From Bacteroidota bacterium (GTDB lineage Bacteria > Bacteroidota > Bacteroidia > Chitinophagales > Chitinophagaceae): a stretch of DNA of 5,715 nucleotides. The stretch is taken from the NCBI GenBank assembly GCA_947461985.1, contig CANHNT010000133.1:1-5715 (forward strand). Reading direction: 5' to 3'. Both the position numbers and the translations under genes were made by a program. Below, piece after piece: positions 5,652 to 5,715 of the stretch; the stretch's first letter is position 1, and each line of letters starts with the position of its first letter. Under the pieces are notes generated by a model that saw only the letters and a program-made list of their open reading frames with translations, did no database searches and had not been told where the DNA came from.

Positions 5652-5715
5652 ATGTTTTTTATTTATTTAATCAGTGGCTTATTAACTTGCTTATTATTAT
5701 TTTATATTGTGAAAT
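5652..5715 (+). CDS. Possible start of a membrane-anchored protein (3' end cut by window edge)
   Basis: An open frame begins at the ATG at 5652 and stays open to the right edge, giving 21 residues: MFFIYLISGLLTC, then LLLFYIVK. This reads as a hydrophobic segment of about 18 residues ending in a lysine, as in an N-terminal membrane anchor or uncleaved signal sequence. LLTC is a poor lipobox because more hydrophobic residues follow the cysteine. The position after a radC terminator and a stretch of non-coding DNA suits the start of a new transcription unit. Many families start this way, including membrane-anchored coiled-coil proteins such as RmuC, so the product cannot be named. AT-rich DNA readily encodes hydrophobic residues, so this may be chance. 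Confidence 0.42.
   Translation, partial: MFFIYLISGLLTCLLLFYIVK

Noticed and set aside
1..5715. A novel defence, mobile or biosynthetic system
   Set aside because: All confident genes are common Bacteroidota chromosomal genes. RadC homologues can occur on mobile elements, but no integrase, transposase, terminal repeats or attachment site is visible here.

Overview
The window is AT-rich and looks like the chromosome of a member of the Bacteroidota. The reasons are the overall similarity of the proteins to that phylum, start codons preceded by A-rich stretches rather than Shine-Dalgarno sequences, a secreted two-repeat M16 peptidase, and promoter-like motifs close to the Bacteroidota TAnnTTTG -7 element. 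The genus cannot be fixed from this sequence alone. The content is mostly housekeeping. I found no mobile element, CRISPR array, rRNA, tRNA or defence cassette.

Layout: (1) 1-375 is the C-terminal half of thymidylate synthase (thyA), cut by the left edge. (2) 376-444 is a short gap that ends in five tandem copies of a 7-bp unit (ACTAAAY) directly against the next start codon. (3) 445-942 is dihydrofolate reductase (folA). (4) 950-1741 is a class I SAM-dependent methyltransferase, 7 nt behind folA and probably co-transcribed with it. (5) 1763-4618, minus strand, is a secreted M16 (insulinase/pitrilysin) zinc peptidase that converges on the methyltransferase with only 21 nt between the stop codons. 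(6) 4619-4721 is the divergent upstream region shared by the peptidase and radC. (7) 4722-5414 is radC, with a weak terminator after it. (8) 5415-5651 is very AT-rich non-coding DNA with several inverted and direct repeats. (9) 5652 to the right edge is the possible start of a membrane-anchored protein.

ThyA and FolA form a functional pair: ThyA makes dTMP and converts methylene-tetrahydrofolate to dihydrofolate, which FolA reduces again. The methyltransferase probably shares their transcript but its substrate is unknown. The peptidase should act in the periplasm. RadC is a JAMM/MPN+ protein of uncertain cellular role.

The most notable observations are non-coding. A strong intrinsic terminator for the minus-strand peptidase transcript appears to lie inside the 3' coding part of the opposing methyltransferase gene. 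A slippage-prone heptamer array sits against the folA start codon. The AT-rich region after radC carries interleaved inverted repeats in front of a candidate new gene.
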